A stretch of DNA of 64,000 nucleotides from DATBFU01 sp035498405 (GTDB taxonomy: Bacteria > Acidobacteriota > Thermoanaerobaculia > UBA5066 > Gp7-AA6): assembly GCA_035498405.1 (NCBI GenBank), contig DATKAE010000078.1, positions 17,334-81,333 of the forward strand. The letters run 5' to 3'. Below, piece by piece: positions 20,669 to 29,928 of the stretch (positions within the stretch are counted from its first letter, which is position 1; each line of letters starts with the position of its first letter). Under the pieces are notes generated by a model. That model was not told the origin of the DNA, did not search any database, and saw nothing but the letters and a program-made list of their open reading frames with translations. The position numbers and the translations under genes were made by a program.

Positions 20669-22084
20669 ATGCGTCGTTTCGTCCTGCTCGCCTCGCTGGC
20701 CGCGGCCGCCCTCGGCGTCGCATCTGGCGAAACGGCGCTTTCTCCGGAAGTGCGCCAGACGGCGGAGACCCTGCGAGAGCGGCTGCTCGCCGGCTCGCAG
20801 GCGACCCGCTGGATCCAGGAGCTGACCGACCGGGCGGGACCCCGGCTCGCCGGGTCCCCGGGAGACCGGGAAGCCATCGAGTGGGCGCTCGAGACCCTCC
20901 GGGCGCTCGGGTTCGCCAACGTCCACACCGAGAAGGTCACCGTGAGGGTCTGGCAGCGCGGCGCCGAGTCAGGCGAGGTCGTGTCACCGCATCCGCAGCC
21001 TCTCGCGCTCACCGCCCTCGGCGGCAGCGTCCCCACTCCCGACGGAGGTCTCGAGGCGGAGATTCTCGAGGTCGCCTCCTTGCAAGAGCTCGACGCCAAG
21101 CCGGCAGCCGCCCGCGGAAAAATCGTGTTCTTCAACAAGAGGATGGAGCGGCGGGAAGATTTCCGCGGATACTCTGCCGCCGTCGACGTGCGAGCCGACG
21201 GCGCATCCCGGGCGGCACGATACGGCGCCGTCGGCGTCCTCATCCGCTCGATCGGCACCGATCACAACCGGCTCGGGCACACCGGAGCATTGAAGTATGA
21301 CGACAAGGTGCCGCGGCTCCCGGCCGCCGCCCTCTCGATCCCGGACGCGGACCTGCTCGAACGGCTGCTGCGTCGCGGCCAGGCGGTTCGCGTGCGCTTC
21401 GTGCTGTCCTGCGGCGAAAAGGGGGAGGCCGAGTCCGCCAACGTGATCGGGGATATCCCGGGGGCCGCGTTGCCCGAGGAGATCGTCCTTCTCGGAGCGC
21501 ACCTGGATTCCTGGGACCTCGGTCGGGGAGCCATCGACGACGGCGCCGGCTGCGGCATCGTTCTGGAAGCCGCGCGATGGATCGGAGAGCTTCCCCGCCG
21601 GCCGGCGCGCACGATCCGGGTCGTCCTCTTCGCCAACGAGGAAAACGGCCTCGGCGGAGCGAAGGCCTATGCGCGGGCGCACGAGAAGGAGCTCTCGCGC
21701 CACGTCATGGCGCTGGAGGCCGACAGCGGCGCCGGACGGCCCACCGGCCTGACGTGGATCGCCGGCGCATCCTCCGAGCCGGCGATCCGAGAGATCGCCG
21801 CCCTGCTCGAGTCCTTGGGAGCGGGAGCGGTTTCGGGCGACGGCAGCGGCGGAGCGGACATCGGGGAGCTCCGCTCGGCCGGGGTACCGCTCTTCTCGGT
21901 GTCTCAGGATGTGTCGCGGTACTTCGACGACCACCACACGGCCAACGACACCTTCGACAAGATCGAACCGGTGCCCCTCAATCGCTCGGTCGCGGCGGTG
22001 GCGGTCGTCGCCTATTGCGCCGCCTCGGTACCGAATCCCTTCGAAAGGATTCCCGAGGGCAAGCGCGCACGCCCCGGTTGGTGA
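20669..22084 (+). CDS. Secreted M28 family zinc aminopeptidase/carboxypeptidase
   Basis: The 471-residue product begins with a signal peptide (MRRFVLLASLAAAALGVASG). A PA-type insert (~130-230) precedes the M28 catalytic domain with the di-zinc ligands His and Asp in GAHLDSWDLG (~277), Asp in AIDDGAGC, Glu-Glu in NEENGLGG, Asp in EADSGAG and the final His in FDDHHTANDT. The enzyme removes residues from peptides outside the inner membrane. ATG 20669 follows AAAGGAGA and is preferred over TTG 20651. It is divergent from kgd. Confidence 0.92.
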   Translation: MRRFVLLASLAAAALGVASGETALSPEVRQTAETLRERLLAGSQATRWIQELTDRAGPRLAGSPGDREAIEWALETLRALGFANVHTEKVTVRVWQRGAESGEVVSPHPQPLALTALGGSVPTPDGGLEAEILEVASLQELDAKPAAARGKIVFFNKRMERREDFRGYSAAVDVRADGASRAARYGAVGVLIRSIGTDHNRLGHTGALKYDDKVPRLPAAALSIPDADLLERLLRRGQAVRVRFVLSCGEKGEAESANVIGDIPGAALPEEIVLLGAHLDSWDLGRGAIDDGAGCGIVLEAARWIGELPRRPARTIRVVLFANEENGLGGAKAYARAHEKELSRHVMALEADSGAGRPTGLTWIAGASSEPAIREIAALLESLGAGAVSGDGSGGADIGELRSAGVPLFSVSQDVSRYFDDHHTANDTFDKIEPVPLNRSVAAVAVVAYCAASVPNPFERIPEGKRARPGW

Positions 22085-22111
22085 GCCCGCAGCCGGGAAG
22101 CCTCTGCCCGA

Positions 22112-24409
22112 CTACCTCACCTCGAAGGGGCTCGAGGCCTCCGCGGTCTTTTTCGAAGCCGGATCCGTCACGGCCACCTTCAGGGCGTAGAGTCCCGGAG
22201 AGAGGCCTCGCGGCTGAAAATCGAGGAGAAGCTTGCGCCCGCCACCGCGCTCGATGTCGGAGCGGCGGGAGACCGCGACGTTGGCCGGTAAACTCTTACC
22301 CTCGCGCCCGATGACCTCCGCACGCACATCGAGCGGCGCGGCCTTGCCGCCTTCGCCCAGGTTGTAGCCGACCACCACCACCTGCGAGGTGCTACTCGCG
22401 GAGAGCGTCGGCAGGGCCGCCGGCACGAAGGATTCGCCGCCGATCGCAAACGGATACTCGGCGGGACGGTCGGGCGCGTCTGCCCGCGGGTTGCCCCGCA
22501 CCATCACCCAATGCCCGGGCGCCTCTTCGAAGAGAGGAGGCAGCAGGAAGGGAGATGTTCCCGGGATCTCAGGGACGGACACGGCGGTCGAGATCACGCT
22601 CGCGCGACCCGTCGTTGCGTTGCGAACCAGCGCGCGAACTCCGTAACGGCCCGGTGCCAAGTAGAGGTTCCCGTAGAACTTGAGCCCGCTCGACTCCAGA
22701 TTGGAACGCAGCTTGGAGAGGTCGAGTGCCATCTCCGAAGCGAGATAGTCGGAGAGCGTTCCCGAGGAATCATTGGCGTAGACATAGATCTGAATTGCCG
22801 CGTGGCCGCCGGAGTCGCCCGCCAAGAGAGACGCTCCCGGAATCTCGAGCAGAACCGGAACCAGGGAGAGGTTCGACTGCGAAGCGAACGGAGCCGCCAG
22901 CAGACTGGCCTGGATCTCGTTGGTGCGCGTCCCCCCGGTCACGAGGTCGCCAGCTTGGAGAAGCCGCTCGAGCGGCGAAAGGTCCTGATAGGGCTTCGGC
23001 TCGTAGTACCCGGAGCGAGCCAGAACCCTCGCGCCGGGAGACCGGACGTTGACCTTCAACGCGTGAAAGGCCCCGGGCTTGGAGAGCTGCTTCGGCTGAT
23101 AGATCAGGAGGTAGACCAGCGCCGTGCGCTCCTGAAGCTTCTGGAGCTCGCCGCCGAGCTCGTTGGCATTTCGCACGAGATCTCCGTTGGTTGCCGCGGC
23201 CATCGCGAAGAGCGCGTCGGTGCCGCTGCCGCTGCGGCCCTTGCTGCTGCCGGCGGAGAAGCCCCCGCTCACATCCCCGTCGGCACGGAGACCGCCGATG
23301 TCGACCGTGTCGAGCACGGCGTCGGAGCGGTTGAACTGCGCGAGCACACCGGTCAGAAGCTCGCGCGTGCCCGAGCTCCCGTAGCGCGCCTCGCTGTCGA
23401 TCTTCCACACCTCGCCGTAGGCGGCCGCGTCTCCCGCTCCCTGGGGGGTCGAGGTGTCGACGGCCGCGGTCGTCAGGTTCTGGTTAAGAGAAGTCTTGGC
23501 GTCGCCGGCCGCCATGTGGCCAGACATCAGACGGGACTCGAAGCCCTCCGAGAAGAAGAGCACGTGCTTTCGTCCGCGGGTCGAGTCGAGGACCCGGGCA
23601 ATGCCACCGAGCGAACCGATGAGCTTGGCCACGCGTCCGCGGGAAATGTCGTCGTTGGCCTGCTTCTGCATCCGCTGCATGTCGAGAATGTTTTCCAGGT
23701 TCGAGCCGCCGTGCTTCCCGCCGGCCATTTCCCCGCCCTCGGACCCTTCCGGGCCGGGCGTCGTGATGGTGAGTGAGAGCGGGTCTCGGATCTGGCCGAG
23801 GGTGCCGCCAAATCCCAGCGTCTCGACGGCGTAGGTCAGCTGCCGACGGTCCCGCGTGAAGTTCAAGAGCAGCTTCCACCCGAGATCCACCGAGAGCGTT
23901 CCCACCGCCACCAGGTCGCTCGGCTGCAAGCCCTCCGTGACGAACCGGCGGGCGCCCTCGCGGGCGCGCGCCAGAGACGACGGGCTCGTATAGGTCAGGT
24001 CGAAAACGAGCAGCCAAAGCCGCCGTGCCGTCGCCGGCACGGCCTCGGGAGCGCCCGCCTCGGCCGGGGCCTTGGAAAGATCGATCACGTCGAGCCCCGA
24101 GATCGACTGCTTCTTCCCGTCGTCGAAGAGCTCGAAATCACCGGCCGTCAAGCCCGCGACCGGTTTTCCGTCGCGTCCGATGACGTTGACGGGGACCTCG
24201 ATCACCGTCACGCTGGTCCTCTCCTGAACGACCCCGGGGGCGGACGACTTTTCCTGGCTGGCCGCCGACTTTTCCTGCGCACCCGCAGAGCGCACGGCCA
24301 GGGCGAGCGCGAAGACCGAAGCCAGGAGCGCGAGCCGGAGCACAGAACGTGAGGTGGAAGGGACCTTGCTCTGGGCCGAGTCCGGTAGCGCTTCCCGTTT
24401 GGCTGTCAC
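22112..24409 (-). CDS. Secreted VWFA-domain protein (Acidobacteria-type TIGR03436-like)
   Basis: This 765-residue protein has a signal sequence (SVLRLALLASVFALALAVRSAGA) followed by VTVIEVPVNVIGRDGKPVAGL and the segment LTAGDFELFDDGKKQSI, typical of the VWFA-related domain family abundant in Acidobacteriota. A VWA-like region (~90-400) has LLVFDLTYTSPSS with the metal-site Asp, then long Gly/Ser-rich inserts and a C-terminal beta region. The start GTG 24409 overlaps the upstream stop as GTGA with GGAGGAG upstream, so it is coupled to the propeller protein. The role is probably protein-protein contact in the envelope; no catalytic motif is seen. Confidence 0.87.
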   Translation of the reverse strand: MTAKREALPDSAQSKVPSTSRSVLRLALLASVFALALAVRSAGAQEKSAASQEKSSAPGVVQERTSVTVIEVPVNVIGRDGKPVAGLTAGDFELFDDGKKQSISGLDVIDLSKAPAEAGAPEAVPATARRLWLLVFDLTYTSPSSLARAREGARRFVTEGLQPSDLVAVGTLSVDLGWKLLLNFTRDRRQLTYAVETLGFGGTLGQIRDPLSLTITTPGPEGSEGGEMAGGKHGGSNLENILDMQRMQKQANDDISRGRVAKLIGSLGGIARVLDSTRGRKHVLFFSEGFESRLMSGHMAAGDAKTSLNQNLTTAAVDTSTPQGAGDAAAYGEVWKIDSEARYGSSGTRELLTGVLAQFNRSDAVLDTVDIGGLRADGDVSGGFSAGSSKGRSGSGTDALFAMAAATNGDLVRNANELGGELQKLQERTALVYLLIYQPKQLSKPGAFHALKVNVRSPGARVLARSGYYEPKPYQDLSPLERLLQAGDLVTGGTRTNEIQASLLAAPFASQSNLSLVPVLLEIPGASLLAGDSGGHAAIQIYVYANDSSGTLSDYLASEMALDLSKLRSNLESSGLKFYGNLYLAPGRYGVRALVRNATTGRASVISTAVSVPEIPGTSPFLLPPLFEEAPGHWVMVRGNPRADAPDRPAEYPFAIGGESFVPAALPTLSASSTSQVVVVGYNLGEGGKAAPLDVRAEVIGREGKSLPANVAVSRRSDIERGGGRKLLLDFQPRGLSPGLYALKVAVTDPASKKTAEASSPFEVR

Positions 24410-25482
24410 GGCTCCTCCTCCGCCGGCGGAGGCGCCGGCAGCACCACGGTCTTCCAGGACTTGCCGCCGTCGGCGCTCCGGGTGACGGCGCCCTCGCCTC
24501 CGAGAAGAATGGTCCCTCCTCGATCGCGATCGATGGCGATCGCATTGAAGAGCGAACCGCCCGAGCCGGCGTCGACCGAACCCCATGAGGATCCGCCATC
24601 GCCGCTCCGGAACAGGCCCGAGCCCGTGCAAGCATAGAGCCTTCCGGTCGAACCGGGATCGATCGCCACGGTCAAGACCGCGATCGTCGTCAGCCCCCTG
24701 CTGGCCGAGGACCAGACCTCCCCCGCCGTCGTGCTCTTGAAGAGACCGGCGCCCGTCGCGGCAAACAGCGTCGCCGGCACCGACGGGTGAACGGCGATTC
24801 CCCGGACGGGCGCACGGCACAAGGGAGGGCCGGAAGTCCATCTTGCCGCCGCCTTGTCGCGCCGCAAGATCACTCCGCTCCGGGTCCCGCCGTAGAGAAC
24901 GCCGGAACCGGGCGCCACGGCGAGCGCCGTCACGAATGGGTCCGACAGGCCCTCGCGCAGCTCCTTCCAGCTGCGGCCGCCGTCTGAACTCTGGAAAACG
25001 CCGCCGTCTGTCGCCGCGTAGGCGGCCCTCGGTGGCTCAGGATCGACGGCGAGCGCTTCGACGAAGAGGTTGGAGAGTCCCTTGTTCGCCTCCGCCCACT
25101 CCCGCCCACCGTCGCCGCTCCGAAAGACGCCGGCGCCGTTGGTGCCCGCAAGCACGACGGACGGCTCGGCCGGATCGACCGCGAGAGCGGAAATGAAGAG
25201 CCCCGCGACGGCTCCTCCGACGAGAGCCCAATGCTCGCCGCGGTCGCCGCTCACGTAAAGGCCTCCGGCGGCTGTGCCCGCAAACACCGTCGCGGAAGAG
25301 GGAACGATCGCCAGCGCCATCACGCCGCCGGCTCCAGCCGCTGCGGGATCCGCCCTTGCGGGCGCGACCGATGTCACCACGCCCGCGAGCGCGAGCAGAG
25401 CGGGTCGGACCAACCACGCCGATCGGAGGGCGCCGAACGGCCTCGCCTCAGTCAGCCGCGCGGGCGTGGCGCTCGCCTCCAT
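24406..25482 (-). CDS. Secreted beta-propeller repeat protein (BNR/Vps10-like), paralog 2
   Basis: This is a 358-residue protein with an N-terminal signal peptide/anchor (LVRPALLALAGVVTSVAPARA). It is built from ~42-residue repeats of the form ALAVDP..P..VLAGT.G.GVFRSGDGGREW; copies can be seen at about residues 55, 95, 140, 185, 225, 265 and 305. Such repeats form sialidase/BNR-type propellers that bind sugars or proteins. It overlaps the upstream paralog by 35 bases and the VWFA gene by 4, giving a tightly coupled trio. Its length exactly equals its paralog, suggesting a tandem duplication. Confidence 0.83.
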   Translation of the reverse strand: MEASATPARLTEARPFGALRSAWLVRPALLALAGVVTSVAPARADPAAAGAGGVMALAIVPSSATVFAGTAAGGLYVSGDRGEHWALVGGAVAGLFISALAVDPAEPSVVLAGTNGAGVFRSGDGGREWAEANKGLSNLFVEALAVDPEPPRAAYAATDGGVFQSSDGGRSWKELREGLSDPFVTALAVAPGSGVLYGGTRSGVILRRDKAAARWTSGPPLCRAPVRGIAVHPSVPATLFAATGAGLFKSTTAGEVWSSASRGLTTIAVLTVAIDPGSTGRLYACTGSGLFRSGDGGSSWGSVDAGSGGSLFNAIAIDRDRGGTILLGGEGAVTRSADGGKSWKTVVLPAPPPAEEEP

Positions 25483-26524
25483 CTCTCTTCAGCTCTATCC
25501 AGCTCGATCCTCGGCTGGTGCTCTTGAAGAGCCCTCCATCGGTCCCCGCGTAAAGAGTCTCGGGGCTCGACGGGTCGACGGCCAGCACCGTGACGAAAGA
25601 GTTGGTCAGACCGGTGCTCGACGCCACCCAGCTCGCGCCGCCGTCGGCGCTCCGAAAGACCCCGCTTGCCGTGCCCGCGTAGAGGGTGCCGGAGGAGGTC
25701 GGGTCGATGGCGAGCGCGAGCGCAAACCGGCTGGTCAAGCCATTATTGACGGGAGCCCAGGTCTTGCCCGCGTCGGAGCTCCGGAAGACACCTTCCACGG
25801 TCTGCGCGTAGAGGATCTCCGGGGATCTTCGATCGATCGTGAGGGCGAGCACGATCGTGCTCTTCAATCCCTCGTTGGCCGGTTTCCACGTGGCGCCGCC
25901 GTCGGAGCTCTTGAAGATTCCCCCGCCGTTGGTAGCGGCGTAAAGGGTCGCCGGCGCCGAAGGATCGATCGCCAGGGTCGTGACGAACTGATTCGTCATC
26001 CCGCGTCCCAAGCTAACCCAGGTGGCCCCGCCGTCGCTGCTCTTGAAGATCCCTTTCCCCGTTCCCGCGTACACCGTCGGCGACTGTGTCGGATCGATGG
26101 CGAGGGCGCCGACGAACAGACCGCCGATCTCGGTGTCGAGTGCCATGCGCTCGACACCGCTCGCCGTCTTCTTGAAAATGCCCGCTCCCGTGCCGACCCA
26201 GATGTCCGAGGAAGAACTGTCGACCGCGATCGCACCGACCGAGCTTCCGGCCAAGGCCGGATCCAGGAGCCCCCAGGTGGCGCCTCCGTCAACGCTCCGG
26301 AAGGCGCCGCCTCCGGTCCCCGCGTAAACCGTGCTCGGAGACTTCGGGTCGACCGCCACCGCCATAACGGCTCGGCCGTACGGCCCCGGCGGCAGGCGCT
26401 TGGTCTTCGGAGCCGCCGGCCCAGCCGCCAAGGCGACGCCGGCCGCGAGAAAAGGCAGCATGCGACGGCCCGTCCTCAGCAGTCGCCGAGCCGTCCCGAA
26501 GCCTCGAGGGCTCCCTCCCACCAT
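25448..26524 (-). CDS. Secreted beta-propeller repeat protein (BNR/Vps10-like), paralog 1
   Basis: This 358-residue protein has a signal-like segment (RRMLPFLAAGVALAAGPAA) and about seven repeats of the pattern LAIDPS.P.TLYA.T.GGGIFKSSDGGATW. ATG 26524 is preferred because GGAGG sits 5 bases upstream; an upstream ATG at 26566 would add 14 polar residues. It is first in a three-gene operon with its paralog and a VWFA protein. Repeats are better conserved than in the second copy. The fold is likely a 6- or 7-bladed propeller; ligand unknown. Confidence 0.84.
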   Translation of the reverse strand: MVGGSPRGFGTARRLLRTGRRMLPFLAAGVALAAGPAAPKTKRLPPGPYGRAVMAVAVDPKSPSTVYAGTGGGAFRSVDGGATWGLLDPALAGSSVGAIAVDSSSSDIWVGTGAGIFKKTASGVERMALDTEIGGLFVGALAIDPTQSPTVYAGTGKGIFKSSDGGATWVSLGRGMTNQFVTTLAIDPSAPATLYAATNGGGIFKSSDGGATWKPANEGLKSTIVLALTIDRRSPEILYAQTVEGVFRSSDAGKTWAPVNNGLTSRFALALAIDPTSSGTLYAGTASGVFRSADGGASWVASSTGLTNSFVTVLAVDPSSPETLYAGTDGGLFKSTSRGSSWIELKRDGGERHARAAD

Positions 26525-26693
26525 CGGTTCCTCCGGGTCGACCCGCATTCTATTCATTCGCGACATGCCACCGATGCCCTTGGGACGAATGCACTCGCCG
26601 CCGGGCCGGGAAGCGTTGCTTCAGAGCTGAAGCGGGGCGCGTCCCGGCAAATCCTTCGCCTTCGGCTCGATTTTCCTGCAGAGGCACCGGCCG

Positions 26694-27143
26694 CTACCTC
26701 GCCTTCTCCGCGACCTTCTCCTTGACCGCCTGGACTTCCGGGTGCTGGAAGCCCAGCAGCTCCGCAATTCGCCGAGCGAGGTGATTCTCCGCCTCCGTCA
26801 AGGTTCCATCCGAGTAGACCACGCCCCAAATCGCCTCGATCAGTCGGAGCCGCTCGTCACGGGAGAAGCCCTCGGCCACCAGCCTCGTGAACTGGAAGAG
26901 GTCCACGCTCTCGCGCCGCTCCGCTTCGGCAAGACGGAGAACCTCTCGGAGGTCGGCGTCCGCAACGCCCATCTCGCGGGCCGCTCGCGCGATGCGCTGA
27001 CGTTCCACCTCCGAGAAGTCGTCATCGGCGTGGGCGAGCTCGAGGAGCAAGGCGCACGCCGCCACGCGTACCTGATCCACCGGCCGTCCCTCACGTCCCG
27101 CCGCGAGGCGCTGCGCAAAGAAGGAACGAATGGAATCGAACAC
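26694..27143 (-). CDS. TerB-like (tellurite resistance TerB family) protein
   Basis: This is a 149-residue helical cytoplasmic protein starting at GTG 27143 with VFDSIRSFFAQRL. The core QVRVAACALLLELAHADDDFSEVERQRI and IEAIWGVVYSDGTLTEAENHLARRIAELLG (cited in part: ADDDFSEVE and YSDGTLTEAE) matches TerB/YebE-like domains with two acidic EF-hand-like loops. The role of the family is unclear, with links to metal and membrane stress. The frame is open 60 codons upstream, but that stretch is low-complexity and overlaps the next gene's promoter. Confidence 0.82.
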   Translation of the reverse strand: MFDSIRSFFAQRLAAGREGRPVDQVRVAACALLLELAHADDDFSEVERQRIARAAREMGVADADLREVLRLAEAERRESVDLFQFTRLVAEGFSRDERLRLIEAIWGVVYSDGTLTEAENHLARRIAELLGFQHPEVQAVKEKVAEKAR

Positions 27144-27288
27144 CGGCCGGAGTCTAACTCCCGGCGGCGGCTCAGGGGCAAGGGGCCTAAGACGTGGGTC
27201 TGATGGGCCGCCTCCATTCGCCCCAAATCGCCCGTTCCGAGGAAACTTTGCCCGGGCACGTGCGTATTGGGAGTGTGAGGCACGAAAG

Positions 27289-27810
27289 ATGAATCGCCGC
27301 AAGTTGGAAACGCTGCTGCTCACACTGGAATCGACACCCGCCCTCCTGGCCCGCGCGGCGCGGGAGTTCTCGGCGCGGGAAACGAAGGAACGACCCGCGG
27401 GCGGGGGCTTCTCGCTGGTCGAGAACGTGTGGCACTTGGCGGACCTGGAACGCGAGGCCTACGGCGTGCGCATCGGCCGCCTCTTGACAGAGGAAAATCC
27501 GATCCTCTCGAACTTCGACGGAGACGCGATCGCGCGCGCCCGGGACTACCAGCGGAGGAATCTGGCGGAAGGGCTCGGAGCCTTCAGCCTCGCGCGGCGC
27601 GAAAACATCGAGTGGCTGCGCGCCGTGCCGGCCGCGGCGTGGAAGAGAGCGGGCCTTCAGGAGTCGGTCGGCCGAATCACGCTCGCCGACGTGCCGCGCA
27701 TGATGGCCGAGCACGACCGCTCCCACACCGAAGACATTCGGGAGTTGCTCCGGCACCTGCGTTCGACCGCGACACCGGCGCGCCCGCGCCCCACCTCTGC
27801 CGTCGCCTGA
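27289..27810 (+). CDS. DinB family protein (putative metal-dependent transferase/hydrolase)
   Basis: This 173-residue four-helix-bundle protein has the DinB metal triad: His in VENVWHLADLE (~45) and the pair in AEHDRSHTEDI (~146-150). Members include thiol-S-transferases (mycothiol, bacillithiol) and damage-inducible proteins, but the reaction is rarely known. The start is ATG 27289. A second, more distant DinB relative is encoded at 40224-40742. Confidence 0.83.
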   Translation: MNRRKLETLLLTLESTPALLARAAREFSARETKERPAGGGFSLVENVWHLADLEREAYGVRIGRLLTEENPILSNFDGDAIARARDYQRRNLAEGLGAFSLARRENIEWLRAVPAAAWKRAGLQESVGRITLADVPRMMAEHDRSHTEDIRELLRHLRSTATPARPRPTSAVA

Positions 27811-27886
27811 CCTCTCATCCCTAGCCGGCCCGGCGGCCGGTCCGGAGTCCGACCCTCCTTCCGGATCCCGGGCTGTCCGCCGGGCT

Positions 27887-28528
27887 CTAGTCTCGGGCGA
27901 GGGCTGCCCGTCGCTTCTTCATCCGTTCGCGCGCGAAGGCGATCAAGCCCGGCAGGATCGAGAGAAAGATGATCCCGAGGACCACCGCCTCGAAGTGACG
28001 CTGCACGAAGGCGACCCGACCCAGGAAATAGCCGGCGTATGTCATCGAGACGACCCATCCGATCCCGCCGAACACGTTGAAGAAGATGAAGCGCGCGTAG
28101 TCCATCCGACCCATGCCGGCAACGACCGGCGCGAAGGTTCGGACGATCGGCATGAACCGGGCGAGGATGATGGTCTTGCCCCCGTGCTTCTCGTAGAAGT
28201 CGTGGGCACGGCGCAGGTGCTCCGGGTGAAACAGAAGGGACTTCGGGCGCTTGAAGAGGGCCGGGCCGGCGCGGCGGCCGATCCAATAGCCCACCGTGTC
28301 GCCGAGAATGGCGGCCGCGATCAAGAGGGCGTTCAAGAGAAGGATCGAGAGGTGTCCCTGGGCGGCCAGGGCGCCGGCCGTGAAGAGCAGCGAATCGCCG
28401 GGCAGGAAGAATCCGACCATGAGCCCCGTTTCCGAAAAGACGACGGCCGTGATGACGGCGAGGCCGCCGACGCGAACGAGCGTCTGCACGTCGGTCAGCT
28501 GGTGGAAGAGTTCCCGCAGCCAGTCCAT
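27887..28528 (-). CDS. DedA family membrane protein
   Basis: The 213-residue protein shows the DedA/VTT signature: FSETGLMVGFFLPGDSLLF in the first re-entrant region, GDTVGYWIGR, then FARFMPIVRTFAPVVAGMGRM-type segment (ILARFMPIVRTFAPVVAG) and a C-terminal helix with a basic tail. DedA proteins act as flippases for undecaprenyl phosphate or phosphatidylethanolamine and support membrane potential. It is divergent from queF with a gap of 38 bases. Confidence 0.93.
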   Translation of the reverse strand: MDWLRELFHQLTDVQTLVRVGGLAVITAVVFSETGLMVGFFLPGDSLLFTAGALAAQGHLSILLLNALLIAAAILGDTVGYWIGRRAGPALFKRPKSLLFHPEHLRRAHDFYEKHGGKTIILARFMPIVRTFAPVVAGMGRMDYARFIFFNVFGGIGWVVSMTYAGYFLGRVAFVQRHFEAVVLGIIFLSILPGLIAFARERMKKRRAALARD

Positions 28529-28566
28529 GGGCGCCGGGATCTTAGCTTGGTTTAGGATCCCACCGG

Positions 28567-28968
28567 ATGAGCGAGTACACCGCCGCGCACGCGGCAGCGG
28601 GCATCGATGCGGAGCTCCCGCGCATCGAGACGTGGCCCAATCAGTACGCGGACTACGAGATCGCCGTGGAGATCCCCGAGTACAACGCGATCTGCCCGAA
28701 GACGGGACTCCCCGACTTCGGTCACCTCACGATCCGCTACGTGCCGGACCGTCTCTGTCTCGAGCTGAAATCGCTCAAGCTCTACATCGTCGCGTACCGG
28801 AATGTCGGAATCTTCTACGAGAACGCGGTCAACCGGATCCTGGAGGACTGTGTCGCGGCATGCCGGCCGAAATCGATGACCGTCACCGGGAGGTTCTCTT
28901 CGCGCGGCGGGATCTCCTCGGTCGTCGAGGCACGCTACCCGAGGGGCGCGCCGAAGCCTCGGGAATGA
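28567..28968 (+). CDS. queF: NADPH-dependent 7-cyano-7-deazaguanine reductase QueF (YkvM type)
   Basis: The 133-residue unimodular QueF has the catalytic Cys43 and Asp50 in YNAICPKTGLPDFG (same spacing as the Bacillus enzyme Cys55/Asp62) and the QueF motif LELKSLKLYIVAYRN for substrate and NADPH binding. It reduces preQ0 to preQ1, the last step before queuosine insertion into tRNA. No other queuosine gene is in the window. The reading frame and length are standard. Confidence 0.96.
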   Translation: MSEYTAAHAAAGIDAELPRIETWPNQYADYEIAVEIPEYNAICPKTGLPDFGHLTIRYVPDRLCLELKSLKLYIVAYRNVGIFYENAVNRILEDCVAACRPKSMTVTGRFSSRGGISSVVEARYPRGAPKPRE

Positions 28969-29013
28969 CGCTTCGCGACGATTCGGGACTGCCCTTTCCC
29001 GACGCCTCGGCGC

Positions 29014-29850
29014 TCAAGCCTCTCCGCGAAACTCCCTCTGAAGCGCCTCCCGGAGACTCGCCGCGATGGGACCCGGCTCCCCGTTTCCGATCCGCCGATC
29101 CGCGATCTTCACCAGGGAGTGGGTCCAGAGGGTCGTGGACGCGAGGAAGACTTCGGTCGCGGAGAACATTTCCTCGACCGTGAAGGCCCGCTCCTCGACC
29201 CGAATCGAGAGCCGGCCCGCCGCCTCGATCACGGCGCCTCGCGTCACACCCGGGAGGATCGAAGGGCCGTTGGGAGCCGTTCGCACCTTTTCGCCGATCA
29301 ACGCGAAGAGATTGGCCTTCGTGCCCTCCAGGGCGAGGCCGTCACGCACGAAGATCGCGTCCATCGCTCCGGCCTCGCGCGCCTCCTGCGCGGCCAGAAC
29401 GTTGGGCAACAGCATGACGGTCTTGATGTCGCAACGCCCCCACCGCTGGTCGGCCACGAGAATGGCGCTGCCGCCCGACTCTTCAGGCTGCGGATCGCTC
29501 GCCCGCGCGAAGGCGAAGACCGTTGCCGGAGTTTCCTTGGGCGGAAAGACGTGCGTACGCGGCGCCGCCCCGCGTGAGACCTGCGCGTAGACGACGGCGT
29601 CGCTCCCCGCCAGTCCATTCTCCGAAAGCAGGCGCCGCGCCGCCGCCGGGTAGAAGCCGGCATCGGCCTCGATCCGCAAGGCCGCCAGGCCCTCGCGCAT
29701 CCGCCGCAGATGCTCCTCCAGGTGGTAGGGCCGGCCGCGATCGAAGCGGACCACTTCATAGATTGCGTCCGCGAAGAGAAAGCCGCGATCGAGCGGCGAG
29801 ACCGACGCCTTCTCGAGCGCAAGGAAGTCGCCGTTCAAGTAGACGATCAT
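29014..29850 (-). CDS. Class IV PLP aminotransferase (D-alanine transaminase-like)
   Basis: The 278-residue product has fold-type IV motifs: SPLDRGFLFADAIYEV, the PLP lysine K143 in GRCDIKTVMLLPNVLA (D-amino acid transaminase from Bacillus uses K145), and EGTKANLFALIGEKV with the cofactor Glu. The CDIK motif favours D-amino acid transaminase over branched-chain or 4-amino-4-deoxychorismate lyase members, though all are close. It interconverts D-alanine and D-glutamate for peptidoglycan. It is transcribed in the same direction as the crotonase/MBL genes, 78 bases downstream. Confidence 0.87.
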   Translation of the reverse strand: MIVYLNGDFLALEKASVSPLDRGFLFADAIYEVVRFDRGRPYHLEEHLRRMREGLAALRIEADAGFYPAAARRLLSENGLAGSDAVVYAQVSRGAAPRTHVFPPKETPATVFAFARASDPQPEESGGSAILVADQRWGRCDIKTVMLLPNVLAAQEAREAGAMDAIFVRDGLALEGTKANLFALIGEKVRTAPNGPSILPGVTRGAVIEAAGRLSIRVEERAFTVEEMFSATEVFLASTTLWTHSLVKIADRRIGNGEPGPIAASLREALQREFRGEA

Positions 29851-29928
29851 GCGCGGGATTCTATTCGCGGGCCCGTGAAGCGTCGGCGCGAGGGGAGACG
29901 CCCGGTGCGCGGCCTCACACTCGGACCG

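Noticed and set aside
22389..23834. Plus-strand frames opposite the VWFA gene
   Set aside because: Gly/Arg-rich mirror frames without domains; the minus frame has signal peptide, coupling and family motifs.
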